The notes under the pieces: model-generated
Seen by the model: the letters and a program-made list of their open reading frames with translations, nothing else
Databases searched by the model: none
Told to the model about the DNA's origin: nothing
NCBI RefSeq assembly: GCF_028657945.1
Contig: NZ_CP059693.1
Span: 5,146,001-5,210,000 of the forward strand
DNA: 64,000 nucleotides
Source of the DNA: Thalassomonas haliotis
GTDB lineage: Bacteria > Pseudomonadota > Gammaproteobacteria > Enterobacterales > Alteromonadaceae
Direction: 5' to 3'
Made by a program: the position numbers and the translations under genes
Shown: piece after piece, positions 57,063 to 64,000 of the stretch
How the letters are laid out: each line of letters begins with the position of its first letter
Position numbering within the stretch: the first letter of the stretch is position 1

Positions 57063-58775
57063 TTATCCTGTCACATTCACGGTTTCTACCAGGCGTAATA
57101 CTTCCTCGACACTGGTGATGCCGGCACTGGCATAATCAAAGGCCGACAAGGCCAGAGGTTTAAAACCCGGATGTTCTTTGGCCAGCCGGGTAAAGCTTTC
57201 GGCATCATCCCGCTTAAGCGCCGACATCATAGGTTCATTCATTTCCAGCAATTCAAACACCCCGATGCGTCCCTTATAACCGGTATAATGGCAAGACTGG
57301 CATCCCAAACCACGTTTAAACCGCGCCTGCTCCGCCCGGTTGCCGGCCAGGTGCTGTAACCACAGCATATCCTGGCTTTCCACCTCATAGTCGGTAGCGC
57401 ACTTAGTGCATAACCTTCTTACCAGGCGCTGGGCGATAATCGCCCGCAGCGAGCTGCCCACCAGGAAACCCGCGGCCCCCATATCAATCAGGCGGATCGC
57501 GCTGGTAATAGCATCATTGGTATGCAGGGTGGATAACACCATATGTCCGGTTAACGCGCCCCGCAAGCCGATTTCTACGGTTTCCTGGTCCCGCATTTCC
57601 CCCACCATCAAAATATCGGGATCCTGGCGCAAGGCGGTGCGCAGCACACTGGAAAAATCAAGATCAATCTTGGAGTTGATCTGTACCTGGTTGATACGCG
57701 GCAATTGATATTCCACCGGATCTTCTACGGTAATGATCTTTTTACTGGCCAGGTTTAATTCACTCAAAGCCGCGTACAAGGTCGTGGTTTTTCCGCTCCC
57801 GGTAGGTCCGGTAACCAGCACCATACCGTGGGGACGGCTGATCTGGTTTCTAAGCCGGGTAATAAGCTCTTCCGGCATACCGGTTTCATCAAAAGACAAT
57901 AAACCGGCGGACTGATCCAACAGCCGCATTACTACAGATTCACCATGCTGTACCGGCATGGTCGACATACGCACATCTATGCTGCGGCCTTTGGTTCTCA
58001 GGTGAAAGCGGCCATCCTGGGGCAGACGTTTTTCCGAGATATCCAGCCCGGCCATTAACTTCAGCCTCAGCACCATGGCCGAAGCTATTTTGTTTTCCTT
58101 TAATACATTTTCCTGCAAAACCCCGTCGATACGCTGGCGGATACGCAACAGGTTCTCGTCCGGTTCGATATGAATATCCGAGGCGCGCATTTGAATGGCA
58201 TCTTCAAACACTGACTGCAGCAGCTTGCCGACGGTGGCATCGCCGCCATCATCAAAGGTGGTGGTAAGATCAAACTCTGTGCTTTGATCATATTCTTCTT
58301 CCAGCTGGCTGGCAAAAGATTCGATATCCGCGGTACGCCGGTATAGGCCATCAAAGGCTTCAAATATTTGCGACTCCATTACCACGGCCAGATTAAGCCC
58401 CTTGGGAGAGAGCATTACTTCCAGTTGATCCAGGGCATTGAGATCCGCCGGGTCACTCATGCCAAGTAACACAGAATCCCCCTGATCTTCGATCACCAGG
58501 GCCCTTAAGCGCCGGGCATGAACCTCGGGCAGCAGCGCCGCAACATTTCCCTGGATATGACGCTGACTGATATCGAGAAAAGGCACCCCCAGCTGCTGCG
58601 CCAAAAACTCCAGCAACTGGCGTTCACCTATATGCCCCAACTCTATCAGGGTATCTCCTAATTTTCGTCCGGAGGTTTTCTGGCTGCTAAGCGCCTGCAT
58701 TAGCTGCTCATTGGTGATGATATGCTCATGGACCAAAAGGTCCCCCAGGCGCATTTTTAATTTAGGTGCCACCAT
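57063..58775 (-). CDS. mshE: MSHA assembly ATPase MshE
   Basis: Type II/IV secretion ATPase that drives pilus extension. Its N-terminal MshEN domain has two copies of the c-di-GMP-binding repeat (RLGDLLVHEHIITNEQLMQAL and KLGDTLIELGHIGERQLLEFL), the reference module for this ligand. The motor has Walker A GPTGSGKTTTLYA, an Asp box, the Walker B GEMRDQETVEIGLRG and zinc-binding cysteines (CTKC, CQSC). I chose ATG 58775 with AGGAG about ten bases upstream; the frame continues to a TTG. Confidence 0.95.
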   Translation of the reverse strand: MVAPKLKMRLGDLLVHEHIITNEQLMQALSSQKTSGRKLGDTLIELGHIGERQLLEFLAQQLGVPFLDISQRHIQGNVAALLPEVHARRLRALVIEDQGDSVLLGMSDPADLNALDQLEVMLSPKGLNLAVVMESQIFEAFDGLYRRTADIESFASQLEEEYDQSTEFDLTTTFDDGGDATVGKLLQSVFEDAIQMRASDIHIEPDENLLRIRQRIDGVLQENVLKENKIASAMVLRLKLMAGLDISEKRLPQDGRFHLRTKGRSIDVRMSTMPVQHGESVVMRLLDQSAGLLSFDETGMPEELITRLRNQISRPHGMVLVTGPTGSGKTTTLYAALSELNLASKKIITVEDPVEYQLPRINQVQINSKIDLDFSSVLRTALRQDPDILMVGEMRDQETVEIGLRGALTGHMVLSTLHTNDAITSAIRLIDMGAAGFLVGSSLRAIIAQRLVRRLCTKCATDYEVESQDMLWLQHLAGNRAEQARFKRGLGCQSCHYTGYKGRIGVFELLEMNEPMMSALKRDDAESFTRLAKEHPGFKPLALSAFDYASAGITSVEEVLRLVETVNVTG

Positions 58776-58911
58776 AACTAACAAGCTCCTGATAATAAAA
58801 CGGGCATGAACCCGGGACAGAGTTTAATCGGCGGCTGGAAAACCAACGGCCCTGTTACCAGGTTCAGCCGACCGCCGGTTGACGTTTTCATTTTAAAGAA
58901 CTCAAACATGG

Positions 58912-60309
58912 TTACCCCCCTAACTGCTGCAGGCGTTGCCGGGCAAACCTGGTGGAACTCATGGATAAATTACCGGTTTCCAGCGCATAACGATAAGCGT
59001 TTATCGCCTGGTCAAAGCTGCTGTTACTGTCATGGGCAACACCAAGGCCTAACCACCAACGGCTAAGGCCGGGCTGTGAACGGGTCAGTTGCTGATAAAG
59101 TTCACTCGCCTGCTGATAACGCCCGGTTTGCTGGGCGGCATTAGCCAGGGCCCCCAGGTAAGTGTTATTTTCGGCTTCGGCCAATACCTGCAATACCTGA
59201 TAAGCCTTTTCCTTAAGCCCGCGGGACAGATAAATCTTTGCCTGCATCAGGCGAAATGCTTGGTTGTCCGGCGCCAGGGTTATGCCCTGGGCCAGGACAT
59301 TAATCGCCGCCTGGTATGCCTGACGACCAAACCACAATGCCGCTAATTGCTTACGTCCCTGCTCATGTCCGGGCTGCAGCAGCAAAATATCTTCAAGTAA
59401 TTCTTCCGCCACCGCCAGTTGCTTGCTGCTGATAGCCTGCTCCGCCTGCGCCCATTTTTGTCCAACCAGTTCATCGGCGCTGACTTTTTTACGGGATATC
59501 GTCAACCTGGGCGGGTTTGCTATAAGCTCAGGCGCCTTAGCAGAAGGCTCTTGTCCTGCTGAGGGGCCTTGCCCGGCTGAAGCCCCGCCCTGCGTTGTAG
59601 CCTGCTTTGTGATTAAAGGTTTTTCTTCAGCCATAGGGGGTTTATCGGTTTCGGCTTGTGTTTGAACGAAAGCGGTTGCCTTAACCGGCAAGTCCATTGC
59701 GTTAAGCCTTGCTTTAGCGCCCGAAGAGTCTTCCTTGGCTGATAATTTCCGGGAAGCGCGTGGTTCCATACTATTTAAACTTTGTTTGGCAACTACAGCT
59801 TCTTCATTGGCTGAAGGCTGTTTACTGGCTGAAGGCTGTTTACTGGCTGAGAGTCCTTTACTGACTGAGGACTCTTTATTGGCTGAGGGCTGTTTACTGG
59901 CTGAGGGCTCTTTACTGGCTGAGGGCTCTCTACTGGCTGAGAGTCCTTTACTGACTGAGGACTCTTTACTGGCTGAAGGCTGTTTATTGGCTGAAGGCTG
60001 TTTACTGGCTGAAGGCTGTTTATTGGCTGAAGGCTCTGCTCTTTTTAACTCTTGCAAAGTAACGGGGGCCTGGCTGGCCAATGCCTGCTTCAACAGCCGG
60101 TTTTCACTGGAGACTTGCCAAAGAACAAAAGCAGCGCCACAACTTATCAGGGTCAGCAACACCGCCAGCATAATGTTCCTGGCGCTTGAAGGAGCCTTAG
60201 CCGCAACTACGGCTGAAGCGGTAATTGCCCCCGGCACCTGCTGAGCCTGCCGCTGTTTTTGCTGCTCTCTTTGCTGCAAGTCATTCAACATCTGGTTAAT
60301 AACACTCAA
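58912..60309 (-). CDS. mshN: MSHA biogenesis protein MshN with hexapeptide repeat linker
   Basis: Pilus assembly protein of 465 residues. The N-terminus is the typical MSVINQMLNDLQQREQQKQR, followed by a membrane helix (about 45-66). A linker (about 92-170) is made of some thirteen hexapeptides of the pattern xxSASK/SANK. The C-terminal half is a TPR array (EELLEDILLLQPGHEQGRKQLAAL and similar helices). The start codon is TTG, overlapping the mshM stop (TTGA), consistent with coupling. Confidence 0.9.
   Translation of the reverse strand: MSVINQMLNDLQQREQQKQRQAQQVPGAITASAVVAAKAPSSARNIMLAVLLTLISCGAAFVLWQVSSENRLLKQALASQAPVTLQELKRAEPSANKQPSASKQPSANKQPSASKESSVSKGLSASREPSASKEPSASKQPSANKESSVSKGLSASKQPSASKQPSANEEAVVAKQSLNSMEPRASRKLSAKEDSSGAKARLNAMDLPVKATAFVQTQAETDKPPMAEEKPLITKQATTQGGASAGQGPSAGQEPSAKAPELIANPPRLTISRKKVSADELVGQKWAQAEQAISSKQLAVAEELLEDILLLQPGHEQGRKQLAALWFGRQAYQAAINVLAQGITLAPDNQAFRLMQAKIYLSRGLKEKAYQVLQVLAEAENNTYLGALANAAQQTGRYQQASELYQQLTRSQPGLSRWWLGLGVAHDSNSSFDQAINAYRYALETGNLSMSSTRFARQRLQQLGG
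59802..60036. repeat. 18-bp tandem repeats in mshN
   Basis: About thirteen 18-bp units, each encoding a hexapeptide ending SASK, SANK or SVSK, with two longer sub-blocks repeated (ESSVSK-GLSASK/R). The unit length is a multiple of three, so copy-number changes keep the frame. On the opposite strand the same region reads as a long open frame of LLAEG repeats, which is not a gene. Confidence 0.9.
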
Positions 60310-61205
60310 GCGCCTGCTCCGAAAATAAAATACCCCAAAAACAATGCCGCCAGCACCGAGAAACTTGCCACCATATAATAAACATGGCTACTGCCGCCAA
60401 CCGATTCCGTATCCTTGATTGCCGCCTGCAACTGCTTACCGGTTAACTGATAAGATCCCTGACCATACCCCAGCATCAGCATCTTATGGCATAACACATT
60501 TACCAGGCGCGGAATGCCCTGGCTTACCCGGGCAATTTTTCGGCTCAGGACGGCGGGAAATAAATCCGCACCTTTATAACCCGCCACGGTCAACCTGTGC
60601 TGGATATATTGTTCCACCTCAGTCACGTTCATGGCTCTTAAGCGATAGGAGAAAGTGATCCTTTGTTTAAGCTGACGAAAATGCGCTTCGCCAAGGCGCT
60701 GATCCAGCTCCGGCTGGGCAAACAATACCACTTGTAGTAATTTTCGGCTTTCGGTTTCCAGGTTGGTAAACAAACGCAGTGCCTCCAGGCTTTCCGCGGG
60801 CAATGCCTGGGCTTCATCTAAAATCAGCACCACAGAATGCCCCTGTTGGTGCAGTGCCAGCAAGCGCTCCTGAATGCGCTGGGTCAACAACTGCACCGAC
60901 ATCCGCTGCGCCTGTTTCACTCCCAGCTCTACCGCCACCGCCCGGCGCAGTTCATCCGGCTTCAAATAAGGGTTGGGAATATAGGCGGTCACAAAATGTT
61001 CAGGCAATTCATTAAGCAGCTTACGGCATAACAAGGTTTTGCCGGTGCCGACTTCTCCCACCAGTTTGATAAAACCTTCACCGGTTTTTAAGGCGGTCAA
61101 CAGCACCGCCAGCGCTTCGTTATGAGGCTGCAACGCCAGATAAAAGCTGGTATTCGGGGTCAAGGTAAAAGGCAATTCAGTCAAGCCAAAATGATAAAGA
61201 TACAT
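60306..61205 (-). CDS. mshM: MSHA ATPase MshM (ExeA/GspA-like)
   Basis: AAA-type ATPase of 299 residues related to ExeA/GspA. Walker A GEVGTGKTLLCRKLL and Walker B VVLILDEAQALP are present, with the family N-terminus YHFGLTELPFTLTPNTSFY. A C-terminal membrane helix (about 278-296) ends the protein. It probably helps insert or organise the MshL secretin. Ends overlapping mshN. Confidence 0.94.
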   Translation of the reverse strand: MYLYHFGLTELPFTLTPNTSFYLALQPHNEALAVLLTALKTGEGFIKLVGEVGTGKTLLCRKLLNELPEHFVTAYIPNPYLKPDELRRAVAVELGVKQAQRMSVQLLTQRIQERLLALHQQGHSVVLILDEAQALPAESLEALRLFTNLETESRKLLQVVLFAQPELDQRLGEAHFRQLKQRITFSYRLRAMNVTEVEQYIQHRLTVAGYKGADLFPAVLSRKIARVSQGIPRLVNVLCHKMLMLGYGQGSYQLTGKQLQAAIKDTESVGGSSHVYYMVASFSVLAALFLGYFIFGAGA

Positions 61206-61271
61206 AACTCCCCCTGATTATTCCCCGAAAACGCCTACCTGCCCGGACCCACACGGCTGCTTGTCCATTTA

Positions 61272-62960
61272 TCAGGATTTTTCTTCTGGAAACCATTGTT
61301 TTAGCAGGGATCTGGCATCCTCTAGCTGGTTATGCCAGGTATCCTGTCCGATGACGATAGGTTTTAGCATGATCACCAGCTCTTTTTTCTGGCTCGCCTT
61401 GCTTTTATTTTTAAACATCTCCCCCAAGATAGGCAGATCTCCCAGCAACGGGGTTTTCGATTCCAAATCCGTTTTCTGGGTTTCAATCAAGCCGCCGATG
61501 ACCACGATTTCGCCGGATTTTGCCTTCACTATGGTATCCGATTCCCGGACACTGCTTTGCGCCAGCGGCAAAACATAATCCCCTTCACTTAAGGTAATGA
61601 CTTTTATCTGCTCTTCAATCACAGTAACCGAGGGATGGACATGCAAAATCACTTCGCCGCTACCGTCAATCTGCGGGGTAACATCCAGGGCGATACCGCC
61701 AAAAAAGGAGGTTAATTCAACTTCCGGCGACGTGGTAGTGGTTGAGCCGGTAGAGGTAGTGTTGCTGGATAAACCGGTCACAAAAAACTCATCTTCGCCG
61801 ACCTTGATCACCGCCTTTTGGTTATTGGTGGCGGTAATCCGCGGGCTGGACAATACCTGGACATTGCCCTGGGTGGATAATAAAGAAATGACACCACTGA
61901 AGTCGGCATTAACAAAGGAGAGGCTGGTCACCCCGCCTATGGCCTTGGAAATAACATTGCCGGCAATCCTTTCCCCTGAGCCGTTGGTACTGGTGGAAAA
62001 ATTCAAATCTGTACTTTCAATATGGCCGACAACATTTTGCCAGTTAATGCCCTGCTGGAAGTCGTCATTAAGGGTAACTTCCATGATCTTCGCCTCGATT
62101 ATCACCTGGCGTCTTAATCTGTCCTGGCTGTCGTTGATAAAATCTTTCACCGCCTTGATTTCATCCGGCAATGCACGCACCGTCACCAAGCCGGCATGGG
62201 GGGAAATAAATACAGAGCGGTCATCACCTTCGCCGACCAACACCTTCAGGGTTTCTTCAAGTTCGCTCCAAAAATCTGAACTGCTTTCCGTGCGAATATT
62301 GATGCCGCTTCCTGACTGGTTATTACGGTTGTCGCTGTTATTGTCCGAGTCATCATTATTCGATGAATTATTGCCGGAGTTATTATTATTGCTGCTGCCA
62401 TCGACATTTTCCGAGACCCCGCCGGAATTGATCTGAGTACTGGAGCGGCCAAACCGTTTGACGAATAAATAATTTAACGGAATAGTTTCGGTGCGGATCC
62501 CCGCAGGATAAACCTGGATAATTTTTCCCTGACGATTGATATCAAAGCCGTAAAGCTGCTCCAGCACTTCCAGCACTTCATCCAGGGTGACCCCTTTCAG
62601 GTTGAGGGTGATATTGCCGGAAACCCCCGGGTGTACTGCAACACTGTACTGGGAATCGTCAACAATTGCGGCAAAAAATTCTGCTGCCGGGATCTGGTTG
62701 GCAGCAATTTCCAGACGCTTTTGTGCCAATAAGCTTTGTTTTCCCTGCTCCAGGCCTTGCGCCATTAACTCCTGATTGACAACATCAGGCACCTGCTCCA
62801 GGGGTTTAGGGGTATTAAGCTGAGCGCTTTCACTGATAGCCTGCTCTAATGCCTGATTGATCTCTGTCGGCGCTTCAGGCACCGACTGGCAGCCCAGGAG
62901 CAGCAAGGAGCAGATAAGCGATGTGATTTTTAACTGTTTCATGCGATAAATTCTTTTCAT
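61272..62960 (-). CDS. mshL: MSHA outer-membrane secretin MshL
   Basis: Secretin lipoprotein forming the pilus exit pore; 562 residues. Lipobox LLLLGC, an N-terminal secretin/TonB short domain (LNLKGVTLDEVLEVLEQLYG), a Ser/Asn-rich insert (about 190-225), then the secretin core (VIEAKIMEVTLNDDFQQGINW, VIGGLIETQKTDLESKTPLLGDLPILG). The start overlaps the mshK stop (ATGA); an ATG six codons later is also possible. Confidence 0.94.
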   Translation of the reverse strand: MKRIYRMKQLKITSLICSLLLLGCQSVPEAPTEINQALEQAISESAQLNTPKPLEQVPDVVNQELMAQGLEQGKQSLLAQKRLEIAANQIPAAEFFAAIVDDSQYSVAVHPGVSGNITLNLKGVTLDEVLEVLEQLYGFDINRQGKIIQVYPAGIRTETIPLNYLFVKRFGRSSTQINSGGVSENVDGSSNNNNSGNNSSNNDDSDNNSDNRNNQSGSGINIRTESSSDFWSELEETLKVLVGEGDDRSVFISPHAGLVTVRALPDEIKAVKDFINDSQDRLRRQVIIEAKIMEVTLNDDFQQGINWQNVVGHIESTDLNFSTSTNGSGERIAGNVISKAIGGVTSLSFVNADFSGVISLLSTQGNVQVLSSPRITATNNQKAVIKVGEDEFFVTGLSSNTTSTGSTTTTSPEVELTSFFGGIALDVTPQIDGSGEVILHVHPSVTVIEEQIKVITLSEGDYVLPLAQSSVRESDTIVKAKSGEIVVIGGLIETQKTDLESKTPLLGDLPILGEMFKNKSKASQKKELVIMLKPIVIGQDTWHNQLEDARSLLKQWFPEEKS

Positions 62961-63307
62961 TTTTGTTGTTTTACTTCGCCGGAAAGCGCTTCGCCGGAAA
63001 AAACGGCCCCGGAAAACAAGGATAACTCAAGCTGGTTTTCTGCGGACTGTAACAGTACCGAAGATGACCTTATTTCCATCACCTTATATGCATTGATGCT
63101 GTCCCCCTGACTCACCACTGCACCATTTATCACTGCCTTATATGCCTGCTGTTTGCGGATAATAGACTGCAACACGATATCGCCTTTATTTTTTACCGCA
63201 GCAGCCGCTTGTCCCGGCACCAGAGGGCGGGTAGGATCAGCCCCCTGCCAGCCCAGCGCAGGAAGCGATAATAACAGGCTTAATAACACTAACTTTACGC
63301 TACACAC
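62957..63307 (-). CDS. mshK: MSHA biogenesis protein MshK
   Basis: Small periplasmic protein of the MSHA system, likely stabilising MshL as PilP does for PilQ. Signal peptide (VKLVLLSLLLSLPALGW), then ADPTRPLVPG, a common opening of this family, and a GspC/PilP-like strand pattern (VINGAVVSQGDSINAYKVMEI). The start is GTG. Overlaps mshJ by eight bases and mshL by four. Confidence 0.88.
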   Translation of the reverse strand: MCSVKLVLLSLLLSLPALGWQGADPTRPLVPGQAAAAVKNKGDIVLQSIIRKQQAYKAVINGAVVSQGDSINAYKVMEIRSSSVLLQSAENQLELSLFSGAVFSGEALSGEVKQQK

Positions 63308-64000
63308 CGAGAAAAGCCCTCTTGGTACTCAGGCTATAAATTTCCACCTCCAGCTCACTGCTGGGATATTCAACTAAGCGGTAATCAAAGTCCTGCCAGA
63401 AAAAACGCCAGGATAAGTTTTCCATTTGCGCCAGGTAATCCCGCAACTGAAAATAACGGCCCCGGAGCCTCAATTTAATGCCGTGACGGTATAAGGTCAT
63501 GGCCTTAAGTCCGACATCATTTTTTACCTCTACGGCGTTTGCCTGTTTACTGTTTAATTCTGTGGTTAAAGCCGGTGTTGCCGGTTCCTGACCGGCCAAC
63601 TCCTGGGTTGGCGGCGCGGAAATCAGCTCTGCCGGCGGGAGCAGTTCAAACGAAAGCAATTTGATCTCAGGTTGCATCGCCAATAAATCAATCAAGGCAT
63701 AACGCATCTCTACCGGGTCAATCAGATCCGAAGTCAGGGCCAACAACTGCTGATCTGCGGCTAACAGTTCTTGCTCATATTGCTCCAGTTGCAGCTTCAA
63801 GGCAACATTGGGATCCCGTTTTAACGCCTGCTGCAGGCCGGTCACCGACTGGGCCAAGCCTTTATTCGACGAAGCAAGCTGCTGTTTTTGCTGTTGCAGA
63901 TTCCTCGCGGCCACCAGGTTATTATCTATCGCCAGGGTAAAAAATGTAAAAACAATCAATACGGTACCCGTTAACAGGATCAACAGCTGCTCCCTTGGAC
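63300..64000 (-). CDS. mshJ: MSHA biogenesis protein MshJ, cut by the window end
   Basis: Partial gene; its 5' end lies beyond position 64000. The visible part begins in frame with PREQLLILLTGTVLIVFTF, a conserved stretch just before and in the membrane helix of MshJ, then a coiled coil (about 30-75) and a PilO-like domain (MTLYRHGIKLRLRGRYFQLRDYLAQME). It pairs with MshI in the inner-membrane assembly complex. The translation start cannot be seen here. Confidence 0.87.
   Translation of the reverse strand, partial: PREQLLILLTGTVLIVFTFFTLAIDNNLVAARNLQQQKQQLASSNKGLAQSVTGLQQALKRDPNVALKLQLEQYEQELLAADQQLLALTSDLIDPVEMRYALIDLLAMQPEIKLLSFELLPPAELISAPPTQELAGQEPATPALTTELNSKQANAVEVKNDVGLKAMTLYRHGIKLRLRGRYFQLRDYLAQMENLSWRFFWQDFDYRLVEYPSSELEVEIYSLSTKRAFLGV

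Noticed and set aside
59802-60036. Possible CRISPR array because of regular repeats
   Set aside because: Units are directly adjacent without spacers and encode a continuous protein linker.
59735-60244. 169-codon plus-strand open frame made of LLAEG-type repeats
   Set aside because: It is the reverse reading of the mshN hexapeptide repeat tract; the minus-strand frame has the family N-terminus and TPR domain.
61597-62436. 279-codon plus-strand open frame opposite mshL
   Set aside because: Lies entirely within the secretin gene; composition rich in Ser/Leu/Thr as expected of an antisense shadow.

Overview
The window reads as chromosomal DNA of a marine gammaproteobacterium of the order Alteromonadales, most likely Colwelliaceae (Thalassomonas/Thalassotalea-like). 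This is inferred from the gene set (Na+-NQR with ApbE and NqrM, FabV, a TakP-like TRAP transporter, a complete MSHA pilus locus next to mreBCD) and from moderate GC with AT-rich intergenic gaps. No database search was possible. I see no rRNA, tRNA, CRISPR array or insertion sequence with a transposase.

Layout. 1-7.4 kb (minus): the nqrABCDEF sodium pump operon, a terminator, then apbE and nqrM, which flavinylate and mature the pump. 8.0-9.2 kb: fabV enoyl-ACP reductase with an inverted repeat upstream. 9.4-12.7 kb: a TRAP operon dctQ-dctM-dctP, interrupted between dctM and dctP by a 159-bp MITE-like element. 13.1-14.2 kb: bolA and an AlkB-type dioxygenase with a suspicious 5' end. 14.3-19.1 kb (plus): rlmG, a YajG-like lipoprotein, a periplasmic cyclophilin, an unknown gene and ampG. 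19.2-21.7 kb: a CBS-CBS-PAS-GGDEF-EAL protein, then a 56-codon membrane protein gene. 22.2-25.4 kb: a ketopantoate reductase-like protein, and an acetoacetate-decarboxylase-family protein divergent from a LuxR-type regulator. 25.5-27.5 kb: folE-folM-folX-folK, overlapping genes for a tetrahydromonapterin/pterin pathway. 27.7-31.2 kb: the most accessory-looking region, with an HEGRH metallopeptidase-like protein whose N-terminus resembles cargo of extracellular contractile injection systems, a secreted neutral ceramidase, and a decayed remnant of another secreted-protein gene. 31.5-34.7 kb: guaB-guaA. 34.9-39.2 kb: an RND efflux pair lacking two usual proton-relay residues.

39.4-50.3 kb (minus) is a tight envelope and housekeeping cluster, mreB-mreC-mreD-maf-rng-yhdP-nit-tldD. 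50.6-64 kb (minus) is the MSHA type IV pilus locus in the order mshJ (cut by the window end)-K-L-M-N-E-G-F-B-A-C-D-O, then a PEP-CTERM protein gene with its own terminator, then mshP. mshQ, which I expect at this end of the locus from Vibrio/Shewanella, is not present. MshE carries the MshEN c-di-GMP-binding repeats, so the GGDEF/EAL protein at 19-21.7 kb could in principle affect the same pilus.

The leading candidates for something new are the injection-system-like metallopeptidase (27662-28567), the PEP-CTERM gene set inside the pilus operon (51307-51855), the hexapeptide repeat tract in MshN (59802-60036) and the MITE-like element (10541-10699). I do not see a complete, clearly undescribed multi-gene system.
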